From the NCBI GenBank assembly GCA_029204225.1, contig CM055096.1:33067115-33131114 (forward strand): 64,000 nt of DNA, given 5' to 3'. This stretch comes from Diphasiastrum complanatum. Taxonomy: Eukaryota > Streptophyta > Lycopodiopsida > Lycopodiales > Lycopodiaceae. Of this stretch, positions 32,301 through 45,109 are shown piece by piece; the stretch's first letter is position 1, and the number at the start of each line of letters is the position of its first letter. The translations under genes and the position numbers were made by a program. The notes under the pieces were generated by a model. It did not search any database. It saw only the letters and a program-made list of their open reading frames with translations, and was not told the origin of the DNA.

Positions 32301-35300
32301 AACTCTAGAAGTGAAGTAAACCAATTTATTGTAAGGACAATATCATACCTTTTTGTGGGTATAGTGCATAAATGTGCTTACCTTTTGAGCTCTCGAATCT
32401 GGTAGTGTATTCCCCATAACATTTGGGTATTCTAGAAAAATATGCAAGTGCACATTTAAGGTATGGGGTGCATCCCTAGGTATAACTTGAAGTACAATAC
32501 ATCTACTAATGAATGATTGTTGTGATCATATACAATCTTTTAACTGAATGTGATGTTGTTCTCCTGAGTGAACCCATGTGACATTATCTAACTAAGCAAG
32601 AAACTCTATAGTATCCATAGATGGATCATTTGTGGATCCTTTATAGTGCAAAGATATAATTTTACATCATCCTCATCATGTGCATTATGTGAATGTATGG
32701 TTGGGCAACTGTATTGTTAGGAAGATCTAGGATGAGATGCCAGCCAACTGCAACTAGCGGTAGCCATAGCAGGATAGTAGAAGCAATTAAAAAAAAGAAA
32801 TTTAAGCAGAAGTTAAAGACATGGCCACAAAAGCAACATTATATCCAAGTGGATCTCTCGATCTAGCTTGTGTAACACAAAATAATCTCCTCAGTCTAAA
32901 GGTCATGAAATAAGTAAGAAAGCTCCAAGATCTCTCACAATATTTGTAAATAATATACACTCTATCGTAAACTACAAATAAGACTCCATATTGTGTAAGC
33001 AAATGAGGATTTATCATAGCCTCCCCAATAGCCTGATGTAGTGTTACTTAGCTAGTAACACAAGGTTGAGTCTCATCTTGTAAATATGTCCTTTACAAGT
33101 AGAAGCTTTGCCTTCAAGATGGATGATCACTTGTATCTTATAATCATCACTTACATCCTAAAGCTAGTTTGTTAACTGGTTTCCTAATTTGTTCCCATAC
33201 GGGGAACTGATGTCCATAGAAAGATGCACTTTACTATAAGAATTGTAGTCAAGACATGTTAGGGAGCCTTCAACACGGGTAATAGGATATGGCTGAACAT
33301 CATGAGATGAAGTAGAGATAAATCTCATAACAAGTGTAGACGATGTAGGTAGTGGTGATTGTTGTGGAAATTTTTGTGCAATTGTAGGTCTTGAAAGAGC
33401 TTGAACAACCTAAGTAAGCTGTTGTACAATTTTTTGTAAGGGAATATGCTTGTTGTTCTAGCATCAATGTAGCAAGTTTCACCTGAATGTTCATTTAGGT
33501 TTTTCCTCTAACTCGTGGTCCTTGCTTCTATGAATGCTTCTGTTGTTCTCTTGAGGGCTTCACATGCATAGATTAAGTCTTCACTTCAATCATTAATATA
33601 GTTACTGTTGCTTTTTCATCACAGTTTTGGTCTTCATGACTCTGGGTATACCTTGAGCATACTTCTATTTGGTATTCATGGGCTATACTGGTGACTTGGA
33701 ATATTATGTGGTATTTATGGTCCAAATGGCTATCTTGGGCCATACACAAAAAAGTATGTTCTCACACTAAGAGAAACTTTTAAAACCTCTTTCCAAAATG
33801 CACATTGTTGTTTTTAAGCTTTTTATTGGGGGGGTCATCGGCCCCACCCCCATTGTGTTTTTTCACAAAAATATTTTTGAGTCTCAAGCTTTGATTGGCA
33901 CGAATTATAATCCATATCATTTATTATGAAGTTCACATGAACATAGTAATGCCTATAATGTCTAATTTGTCTAATTCTCATCTTCTTAGATGGCTATTTG
34001 TTCAATAATATAGTTGATACTTGATCCACTCATAGAATCACTACACACTTACGAGCAAACTACTCAATTTTGATATGTTTCAGTCCAAATGGAGATGTAA
34101 TTTGACATATTCCTTAGTTGAATAGACATTTAGCCATATCTATGAACTTCTACCATGTTCTTTTTGGAGTGACGCTTTAGAAAAAATGGAAAATCCATGC
34201 AAATGATTGAAAAACCTTCATACTTTTTGTTTGTCGATGTTTGCATTATGTGCCATTTCTTGATGCTACTACTTGGAGCTCTTGGTTTATCAGGTTGGCT
34301 TTTTACTTGTCCTAATTTTGTATGTGACTAATATAGTATGCAGTAGCTGAGTTCTTACAACATGCTTTAGTCATATGGTTCATATGAATGCCTTCATTTG
34401 GGAATTTTGGCCATATAATTGCCATGGTATATAGTCATATTTTTCATTATTGAAGCCTTCATTTGGCATTCTTGGTGTGCTCAAATAGCAGTAGTCAACA
34501 TGCATTTAGCATTTGTTTTAATTTATGATCTACATCGTCACATGTAGTTTTTATGGCTTTTTCTATGCTATATGCATTTAGTGGTGTTTTGTTCATGCTT
34601 TCTAGCTTCTTCTTTGGTATGCACAGTTTTTTTTGGCTTCTTCGTTATATATGCATTGTGCAATATTTGTCTTTATGTACCAAGTACTACCAACATCAAC
34701 ATTTTCAACTCATTGACAAGTAAAATTTATAAACTAGATATTATGGACATAGATATCTTTGTACACTGTGGTTTGCACTTCTTATTATCTATCATTTGGA
34801 TGAAATAGCTAGGCACTTGAACCCGCCATTTATCATCATGTACTTATTATAGTCACTTTGTTGATTATTTGTCTATTATTGGAATTTGGGCCTCCAGTGG
34901 GAGGGTGCAGAATCTAGCCCTAGGTTGGGGCTTTGGACAACTAGACCGTGAGGTCACAATATCTACGGCTGATTCTGAAAAAGCACGGGAGAGCAATCGC
35001 ATTTAAAGAAGAATCAACTCCACAAGTATCTATTTTACCTCGGCAAAATAACTTAACCTTGTTGTGCTTATTGATGCTAAACTAAGCAACATGAGCTAAA
35101 TGAACCAAGAGGAACCAAGAGCTAAGCAATGTCAGAACTAGGTACAAGTGTACTAAATTGATTTATTTCAGCATCGGTAGAGGCTTTGATTCTTGGAGGA
35201 ATGAGATAATTTGTTCTGAATGTTACTTGGAAAGTCTTGCCATGAAATAAATGGATGTATATTCTGTATATATCAGAATCTGTATATATGCTTATATAGC

Positions 35301-38300
35301 TAGTTTGAAATTAGATTTTTGTAATTTATATAATAGATTCATTGCTAGAATTCCATACCTAGTGGTATATTGGCACCTTCATCCTCTTGATTTTTTAACC
35401 ATTGTCTATGCACAATGGTTTTTATCTCATTTGAGGAAGATAATATGTGAACATCTGCAAATATATTGCTAGTGTCATGTTGCATGCTTTGACTCTTCCA
35501 GCCATGGCATATTTTCAATCTTTTGCTGGTCTTATCGACTTTCTCAAGAATCTTAGCCACTTAGACTAATTTTAAATTCTTTAAACTTCTATTCTAGCTG
35601 GACTTTTGTAAAATGTTGTTATTCAATTAGACATTGAGAGTGACAAGTGCCATTGAAGTATAATCTGACAGCAACAAACGTCCATATTTTGTTTGCTGGG
35701 GTAGAGAAAATAGTAAAACTGTATCTATAGCTCGCATCTGCAGTTGAGACTTGAGGTATACTAGAAATTTAGAGCTAGATTGTCAGAATTGGCTAGAAGT
35801 GTGAAAAACAGAAAAGAAAAATCGTTGTCATTAAAGTGCCAAAAGAGCTCAAAAAGAAAAGAAAAAATGTTGTCATTAAAGTGCCAAAGAGCTCAAGCTC
35901 AACATATTTGTTTGAGCATGTGAATTATGTACTTCTCTGACTTTATTTTATACATTTTGCAGTCAAATCAAACAGTGATGCCAATCCGAAACGTTATTGC
36001 TGTCATAACAGGATCAAAAGATCCAGACAGGTACTATGGTTTCTAATTCATGTTATTATGCTATATTCGATAGCAAACATCTTCATTGCTAATTTGGAAA
36101 CTACTCAAAAAGCACTCTTTCAAAATGTTTTTTTTTTGCATTTTAGGAATTTGTATCACTTCGATCACAAGATTCACATGCTCTGATTGTAATTAATCTA
36201 GAAACTGAGTTCTGGGTAGACATGCAAAGAGTTTTGAAATTCCAGTAGAGTTTTGCAAGATATTCTCACATCAAATGCTAGGCAGCCATGAAGCCATCAC
36301 TACTTCAGGTAATGTTGCTCGTAATTGGAATCATGAGACATAATAATCACTCTGCAAAACTTTGTATCAATGAATAGCAGACTGTTGCAACTTTCATGCA
36401 TGCAGATCACTTTCTCGTGAGTCGGCTTTTGTATTTTCTTGCCTCTCTAACCAAGCTCTTGGTAGTTGCTATAAACAGCTCAAAACCAGAACAGGAACGA
36501 CTTGACTTTACACACAGAAGCCTGAGACCATTGAAAATGTGTTTCATACAAAGCCACAGCATAATTAATGCTTATATGGTCATTTGTAGTTCTATATCGG
36601 TACCATGGATCATAGTCAAGGATGTGTGTTTTCATTTGTTCCCTTGCACTATATGTTCTCTTCTTGACTTACATCAGTTTGAGGCTTGAAATGTTCTTAG
36701 CAGGTTTTCCAAGCTTTCTATAGACTGTACTTCTCGTCCTGAAAAATACTTTTAAGATGTTGTTGCAAGTTCTTCTCCTCTAATTTTCTTTTTCTTCCTA
36801 TTAGGGTCTCATCTTCCAACACTTTTTCTTCTTCATACTTTCCGACTTTACTCATGATTCAATCCATTTACTTCCTCCCATTGCCTTTGTTTTCTTGTGA
36901 CCTTCCTCATTAAGATATTAATTTCCTGTCGATCCATTTGATGAAAAACCTTTCTCATGAATATTTGCAGTGGCTTTCTTTTCACGCAGGTATACTAGTG
37001 ATATTGTGATTTGAAGCCTTTTTCTCGTCCCTTTACAACTTTGCTCTATTATCTATCGCGGTGTTAAGACATGTGCAAACAGCAAGAATTCCCTAAGTAC
37101 TGCTGTATTCGTCTCGAACAGCTTGGTCTTCATCTTCATATACACAGGGGATTCCTTATCTTTAATTTCATCGTCTATTACGTGACCTCTCTGATGTCCA
37201 CTATAGGGGGGCATGTACGTTATTAATGTCCTTTGATAATGAGGTGACATCTCCAGTGTCGATTCGGAAGACATCTTCTGTGGAGACACAAATAGACATG
37301 CCGTGGTCACGGAGAGATACTTTTATCATCTGCAAGAAATCTATCTCCCTAGAAATTTCCTTAGGATTCATATTGATTATCCATCAAGGAATCTATCCCA
37401 TTGGGGTTTGCTTGAACTTCCTTTCATCCACAAAGGGATGTCCATCCACAAATGGATGTCCTTGAAAATACACTTTGTTCATCTTCTTGAGGCTTCTTCA
37501 ATCTTCAGTGTTCAAATAGCTATCTTCTAATTGCACATCATAAATCAACGCAAACTTCAGTAAACACTTTCATTCCTGCCCTTGTGAAGTAATAGGGTAA
37601 GATAACGCATCTTGGGAACCACAAGGATAACGCACCCTTGCCCAATTTATGGTGGGACCTTGACCTCTCCATAGTTCTTGTCCGTTTAATAGCAAGACCT
37701 CACCCTCTCTAGAGTTGCTCATCTTAAAACGACTTCATTTGGAAACATGAATGCCTATATTTGAAGTAAAAGTCCATATGTCGAAATGAGCGTAAGTTAT
37801 GAACAAATTCATGGATTACCAATGAAGCATAAATTGTTAATACATGGAGCATTCTACCAAAAGAGCATCACATGTCGTTGGTGGTTAAAGCCCTAAAAGC
37901 AATAGCAAAGGCAAGTGTTCTCCAATGAAGAGCCCAAGCGATACCAATTCAATAAGCTGAAAATGAATTCACTTAAAGCCTCTTTATGCTCCCTTGAGGA
38001 ACCTTAAAAGTAGAATTAACAAATCAAGGGAGGTAGGGTTTGGAGGGAAAATAGTACTCCCTCCTAAAGGGCCTTTGGGTAGTTTTAAATATAAATGCAT
38101 AAAAAAGGCCAGAAGGTTTGTACACTAATTTAAAGGGGCCCATGGCCAACACATGAATGAAAGAGCCAAATGAATGTAGTAATATGACGAATTGAAGATG
38201 AGTCCATAATTCTCCTCATCGAAAAACATTGACGTCAATGTGAGCATGATAAAACACCAGCAAGGAGGATTAGCAGCAGAAGCAATGGTATCATCATCGA

Positions 38301-41300
38301 TGATAATAGTAGCAGGAGCATCTGATGACTGAATAATGGGCATGAGATTATCAACAAGCAAGGGTGTATGATAAAAAAACATCAATAGGCTCCTTTTGAC
38401 TTATCTAGTGCATGACATCTTACACATAGTCGTCCTTTTGCAATGTCCTTAAGATTTTATGGATATGTGGTAACTTTGATCAACAATTTAAAGGTCCTTA
38501 GATCCTAATAGTCCCTTGACATGTGATTTGAAATACATGATTTTTGTTTAACAATTTTTTCAAAGAAGTGACATAAAAAAAAGTCTAATCTTATAGGGTT
38601 TTTTTGCAAATAGGTGATTGTAATCCTTTTACCTTTATGAATACCCACCTTATTGTTCTTTATCTACACTGTATTTGAGTTGATTTTGTGAAAATATGTC
38701 TATGGACTACATAGCCTCCAAAAAAAGTTTCACATAAGCTATCCTTTGATTGCTCTCTTCCATTTTCACAAGCTATATCCTAGAAAGAGTCTCCTCAAAA
38801 TGTTTTCTAGGATGCATTTACAAGGGCTTACTTTATTTTATTGATTAAATTCATTGTAAGCTCATTAGTTTCAAGTTTTCGCTAATTTCTTCAAGGACCT
38901 TGAACCTTCATTCAAAACAACATGAAGATCAAGTTCCCTCTCACTAACTACTCCACTTTATTCACAAAGGTTTTTTGAGTCTTTAATTTTTTAACATGGA
39001 CAATTGTGAAATTTCAATCTATTTGATGCCAAATTTGTTGGAATCTTTGATTTGTTAACATGGATACTTGAAAATTTTAATCTATTTCTCACCAAATTTG
39101 TTGGATTCTCTGAATTGTTGAAAACATGGAAACCTGTAAATCTCAATCTGTTTGTTGCCAAATTTGTTGGATTCTCTTAGCTGTTAGCAACATGGACACT
39201 TGTAAACTATAATTTGTTCATACTTTACTTCTTAATCCAAATTTTTTCATGAACATCTCATGTATTGTTTTAGACGAATACCAAACTGGTACCTAGAATT
39301 TTTTTTATCTTCCATAGTAGTTGTAAAAATTGATGACAATACTTTTCTATATAAATTATAACGGGAATTTTTGTAGGTTGATTTTATATAAAATAATATT
39401 GGTTATACGGAACTTTTAGATTAGGTATGGGGGTCAAGATTTTTGGCTAAATCTTGTTACATACCTTGCCATGAACTTTATGCCTTTTGTTCTCGCTAAC
39501 TATAATATCTTGATGTGATGATTTGCTTAACCACATGGGCTATCTTGAAACAGATATGTTGTGCTCGGAAACCACAGAGATGCATGGACATTTGGAGCAG
39601 CAGATCCTAACAGTGGCACTTCTTCACTTCTTGAGGTGCATATTCACCTGGCGACATCAATTTTGCTTTACTGTATGGACACGTTCTTACTTTGTTGTGT
39701 TCTAGGTAGCACGCAGATTGGGGAATCTTTTGAAGCTTGGTTGGAGACCACGTAGAACAATTATCTTATGCAATTGGGATGCTGAAGAATATGCACTGGT
39801 ATTTACCTCACTTGCATTATTCTTGTAGCTTACTTATTTTGATGTTTGCGAATCAACTTCACAAGAATTTATCTCTTTTACAAATTGGATGATGACTTTC
39901 TATTTGTGGGGGCTTGCTCGTGAGTGGAAGGTAAGTAGTACCTTCCAAAAAGTAGCAAACATTTGAATCTTGGGTATTTTTTCCATTTTTTTTCAAAAAC
40001 CTATCGAGTCCTTTAGTTGTCCAAATTTACTATATTCAAATCTAGTACAATGGACATATGGATGCCATTATTGAATTGGAAGAGTTGACAATCCTTGTCA
40101 CACTTTTGGTTGTGGAATAATGGCCAAATTCTAGTGGGACATTCAGTCCAATGCTTTGACTATGTTGAGACACTTCAACACAAATATATAGGTTTTGTTT
40201 TTGATTGTGACAAATCAATTTGGATAAAAGATTTCTAGATTAAGCTACAAACCTTTAACACCGCTAGTTATACATAGGTTATTTGTTGCTTAAAATTTGG
40301 TAGTTGCCACTTGGACACTAATCTCCATAAGTTTACATCAATTTAAAAAATGGGATGCAAGAAGAATCATATTAGGGACCTACCAATAGGTCCGTACGTT
40401 GCTTTCTTAGAATGTTTGGAAAGGTCCAATCATAAAGAGGCTCTTCCCCTTAAGTTCCCATGCCCCTCCACCTCACGCACCAACTTGACCCCAATCCCTT
40501 CCTAAGCAAACGTGGCGCATAGTAGCATCCCCCTACTCTTGCCACTTGGCAGTACCCTAACACATAGGCAAGTAAGGAAGGTGGTTACTATTTTTGGCCG
40601 AAAAGCGTCACTCATGTATCGGACCAAGTGTCCCCATGCGACATGTGGCATGTGTCCTGTTGGCTAGTCAACATCCACCTTTCAGGTGATTGGTCTAGTA
40701 GCCTCTAAATTAAGACCCAATACCTTTTAACAAATACAAGCATGTCAACAAGTTCACTAAAAGCTTTTTATTTACATTTTCTTACTAAAGACTTAGGCCG
40801 GTGTGAGCTTATCATAATTTACAATCTGGAAGTCCAATGTGTTTCACACTCAGGCAAGAATATAAGTATATGACTAGTAGGGAGTGGCATAGAGTAGTGC
40901 CAAGTTGAATATTGTTGAGTATGAGTTTGTTTACAATCAAGCATATTAATAGAGTGATCACTTCTTTATGATTGAGGGATTATCCTCATTAGGACTACAA
41001 CTTACTAGTGACTAGTACTTACTAGCTTTTAGAGCTATTTCTAGTAAAAAATCATTCAATTAATTTCTTTATGTTGTAATGAACAATTTCAAATGGATTG
41101 ACTTGAGGAAGGGGGGAGAAGACCCCTTCATGATTGTCTCACGACCTTAGTTGCCCTCTAAAAAAAAATAAAAAAATACGTTTTTTTTACAAAGGATAAA
41201 TCTCATATAAATAATTAAAATAATTAAAGTTATATGAATATCATTCCGACCAGGAACGTTCCGGAACATACGGAGCGTTCCAACCCATTTTGGTCGGAAT

Positions 41301-44300
41301 GGGCTTCTAAGCTCACGACAAAGTGTAAATATCTACTTAAAGGTTCTCTGTCTCTTTCTCTCTCATCATAATAAATATACACCATATAAAAAAGGCATTC
41401 ACTTAAGTGGTTCATTTCCTATTTGTTCCAATACATGAATTGTCCTTGTTTAAGGAGGGTGGTCTATGATCTATTCCATGCTTTGTTGAATTCCTACATG
41501 TGATTATATAATGTCCTAACTTGATTTCTCTTTTGCTTGTCCATGAATTTACTGTTGTGGAGAACGTAAGGAGACCTTAATGTTGGTTTAACATTTTGGT
41601 GATATTATTGATGAATATTTAAGCATAAGTTGGCCCTATTCACATAGCCAAAAGCTTTTGTTACATGCTATTGTCTTATCTATATAATTGATTTCTTGTC
41701 CAGAATATTTAAGACCAAGAGTGATAATACAAGAATATATGAGGAGGATTACACCGACCATTTATCCAAATTGAGCATCAATTATCCTTTCATTTTAAGA
41801 AGATGTGGTTACTTTTTGTATTTTGTTTGCACTTTTTAAATTCTTACATGTGATTATATATGCCCTAAGTCGATTTCTCTTTTGCCTGTCCATGAATTTA
41901 CTACTGTGGAGAACATAATGAGACCTTAATGTTGGCTTAGTATTTTGGTGATATTATCGATGAATATTTGAGCCGAAGGTACCCGTTCCGAGCATTCAGC
42001 TTCGGTACGTTCCATTCCGTACGTACGGAATGAGCTACGATTTTATTTTCACCTTTGAGCCTGGTATGCACTCCTGCAGAAAACTCATGAAAACTGATCT
42101 GCGAATTCAGAATCTGCCTACTGAATTTGTGAATGTGTGAAATCCTACTCCTACGATCCCACCATTTCTGGGAATCATTTGCCTCACTGATCTGTGAGTG
42201 TGAAAAAAGATTGTGAACTACGCAATTCATTAATCTGCCAACCCATTAACTGTTGTCATGATTATGAATATGTTTCACATTGGCGACAACTCTGAATCAG
42301 GAAATTTTCTTTTCATTGGTAAACCCACCTGACAATGAGCCTGCAACACGTGTTGGAGAACCCATTTCAACTGCAAACCTGTTGTAATCCCACATTTCAA
42401 TCACCTTGCCAGCCATTGCTTTTGTGTTTAGCTTCATTTATCACTAATTTAAAAAATTAGCAAGAAAAAAAAGAACTATTACATCTACATTCTGAAACAA
42501 AATGGGTCACATTCTGTTTTGGAATGCATTCAGAATGGTTGTTCCATACGCGTTCCGAAACGGAATGGGCATCTATGATTTGAGCATATAAGTTGGCCCT
42601 ATTCACATAGCCAAAGAAGCTGTTATCATATGCTATTGTCTACTCCAGGTAATCGATTTCTTGTCAAGGCCAATGCAAGAACAAATGGAGAGGATTACAA
42701 TGACCATTTCTCCAAATCTAAGCATCAATTATCCTTTCATTTCAAGAAAATGTGGTTAAATTGCGTATTTCATTTCCCTTGAGCATTCACATTTTGATTA
42801 TTAACATTTTCAACTTCAGCTTTCAACAAAGTCTATATGCTTCAAGAGACATAAGTTTTACAATTGAAATGTTTTTGTAGGATAGATCTTTAGTGCTTGA
42901 CAATGGTTATAGTTGGTGATTACTTTCTATGTTTGTGTAGATTGGATCTACTGAATGGGTGGAGGAGAACTTAGACTTGTTAGCCACCAGAGCAGTGGCA
43001 TACCTCAATGTGGATGTAGGTGTGAGTGGTCAAGGATTTGGTGCCTCTTCAACTCCTCAACTTGATGCACTCATAAGAAGAATCACTAGAAAGGTATTTA
43101 TTTGCTTACTCCAAGTTTGGTAAGGAGTCCATGATGCTTACACTTGGTGTTTGTATTTATACCTATGCAACTTATTCAATATAATCACAAAGGCTTATTC
43201 ATATATCACACAATGAAACATATTTTTGTTGATCAACATTGCATTGGAATGGTGCTATAACTCTAGAACATTTGAAATGCCATGTTTTGTATGGTGATTA
43301 TCAGTGCTATTTTTAAAAACATAAAGAAAACTGGGCGGGTAAGGGTAGTGTGTGGGGGGTTAAAAGAAAAGAGTTTTAGGTTGTGATGTGGGTTCAGCTT
43401 GTGTGCAATTTGTCTTTTTACTGACATATGGAAAAACAAATGTTAACATCAAAGAGATTCTAGTTTTGCTAGCTCAACCTTTGATAAAAAGGATTCACAA
43501 CTATCTTTTTCCATACTACTCTTTTGTCTAATATGTGCGTATCAGAGTCGCAGCGAATTGCGATTCGCGAATTGCGATTCTGTGAATTGTGATTCCGAAC
43601 CCGGAATTGTAAAAAAAAGAAAAGAAATTTTGTTTGGAAAAATAGCTTATGGCTGAATTTTCTTTTAGGGGAGCAATGGTCAAACCAGTGTTTTGCCTCC
43701 CATAAGTGCAGTAGATAGGGCACAAATAGATACAAGTCCTTGACAGAACCGAACATAGATTTGTTAGAAATAACTAAATAATGCACCTCTCAGTTTAGTA
43801 GTCACTAGTTAACCGTGAGCTCAAATCTGTAAGGCACCTGTTATGAGGAGAAGCCATTATTGAGCACGGTTGTTAATGTGGGGTCTACTGTGAGACCATG
43901 ATGGTTAGGAGATGGCTAGATTACAGTGTCTATATAGCAGGAAGTCCCAGGGGGTTTGGGGGGCGGTAGTCCTCCGGTGGGGGGTTTGGGGGGCAACGCC
44001 CCCCAACGGCAGGGTCCAGGGGCCTCTTCATGATTTGGCCTTCCAACTCCTTGAGTGAAAACACACTCATCCCCTTGGTCCTTTGACTGTTCGCTCTCTC
44101 AGATCGTGGTCGTTACTATATAACTACCACATTGTGAGGCATTCATTAGTAGTTGGAGCATTCTGTTATTATGTAGATCAGTCATCCAGAGTCTATTCTA
44201 GATCGCCATTGAAGCCCTTCTCCAGGGTGCATGGTTGAATAGCACCATCATATGTACTTGCTTTATTATAATCAGAATTTGAGATTCATGTTCATTGTTT

Positions 44301-45046
44301 CTTGTCTACACAAAATTCCGTTGTCAATTATAATAGGATTAATGCACCTAAACTGGACCATCCTTCACCCGAAACAGTCGACAAAATACACAGTAATAAT
44401 GCTCTTAATCAGAGCTTTCATCTGATACCCATATTGCCTAAAAAAATTTCAAAAAAAAAAACGATTCTACACGATTCTGGTTTTTTTCTGAATCACAATT
44501 TTGACCGCAATTCTGAAACGTGGTGCAACTATGGTGCGTATGCATATGTCCTGAGATAGCCACATAGTGGGCTTCTATGTTGATAAACCATAAAACAATA
44601 AAAGTTGATTGGAGGAATGAACTAAGCCCCTTCTTTGCTGGTTCCACATGTGTGAGGGTCGCACTTTGACTTTGGTCAAATATTCATTTAGGCCTTTAAT
44701 ATTGGCCTAAGTTGGCATTTGCATATTTTCACATTGCCCCTCTAATCCAACTTAGTTTCCCCTCTAAGAATTATTTCCTTCTAAAGGGTTGTCAATTATG
44801 GACTCGGCTTCTTACATTCGCTGTGTCCTTTTATTACTTTTTGCATCAGCAAGCCTTGAACCCTTTTTATTCATGTAGTGTCCTATGGCCCAATTTATTA
44901 GTCTCGTTGCTATTTTGGGCATGTGACTAACGAGTGGGGGCACCTAGTGGTAGTTTGGTTAGTCTTATCCCTTCGAAGTTCCTTTTAGGGCTTCCCTATG
45001 GGTATCAATAGGACACATCGTGATTTATTTGTAAACTTATGATATT

Positions 45047-45109
<63 letters not shown>

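Noticed and set aside
38125-38385. Minus-strand 86-codon frame in AMP1-like intron 2 with an IIIDDDT motif
   Set aside because: Considered as a retroelement gag-pol linker, but no flanking domain supports it.
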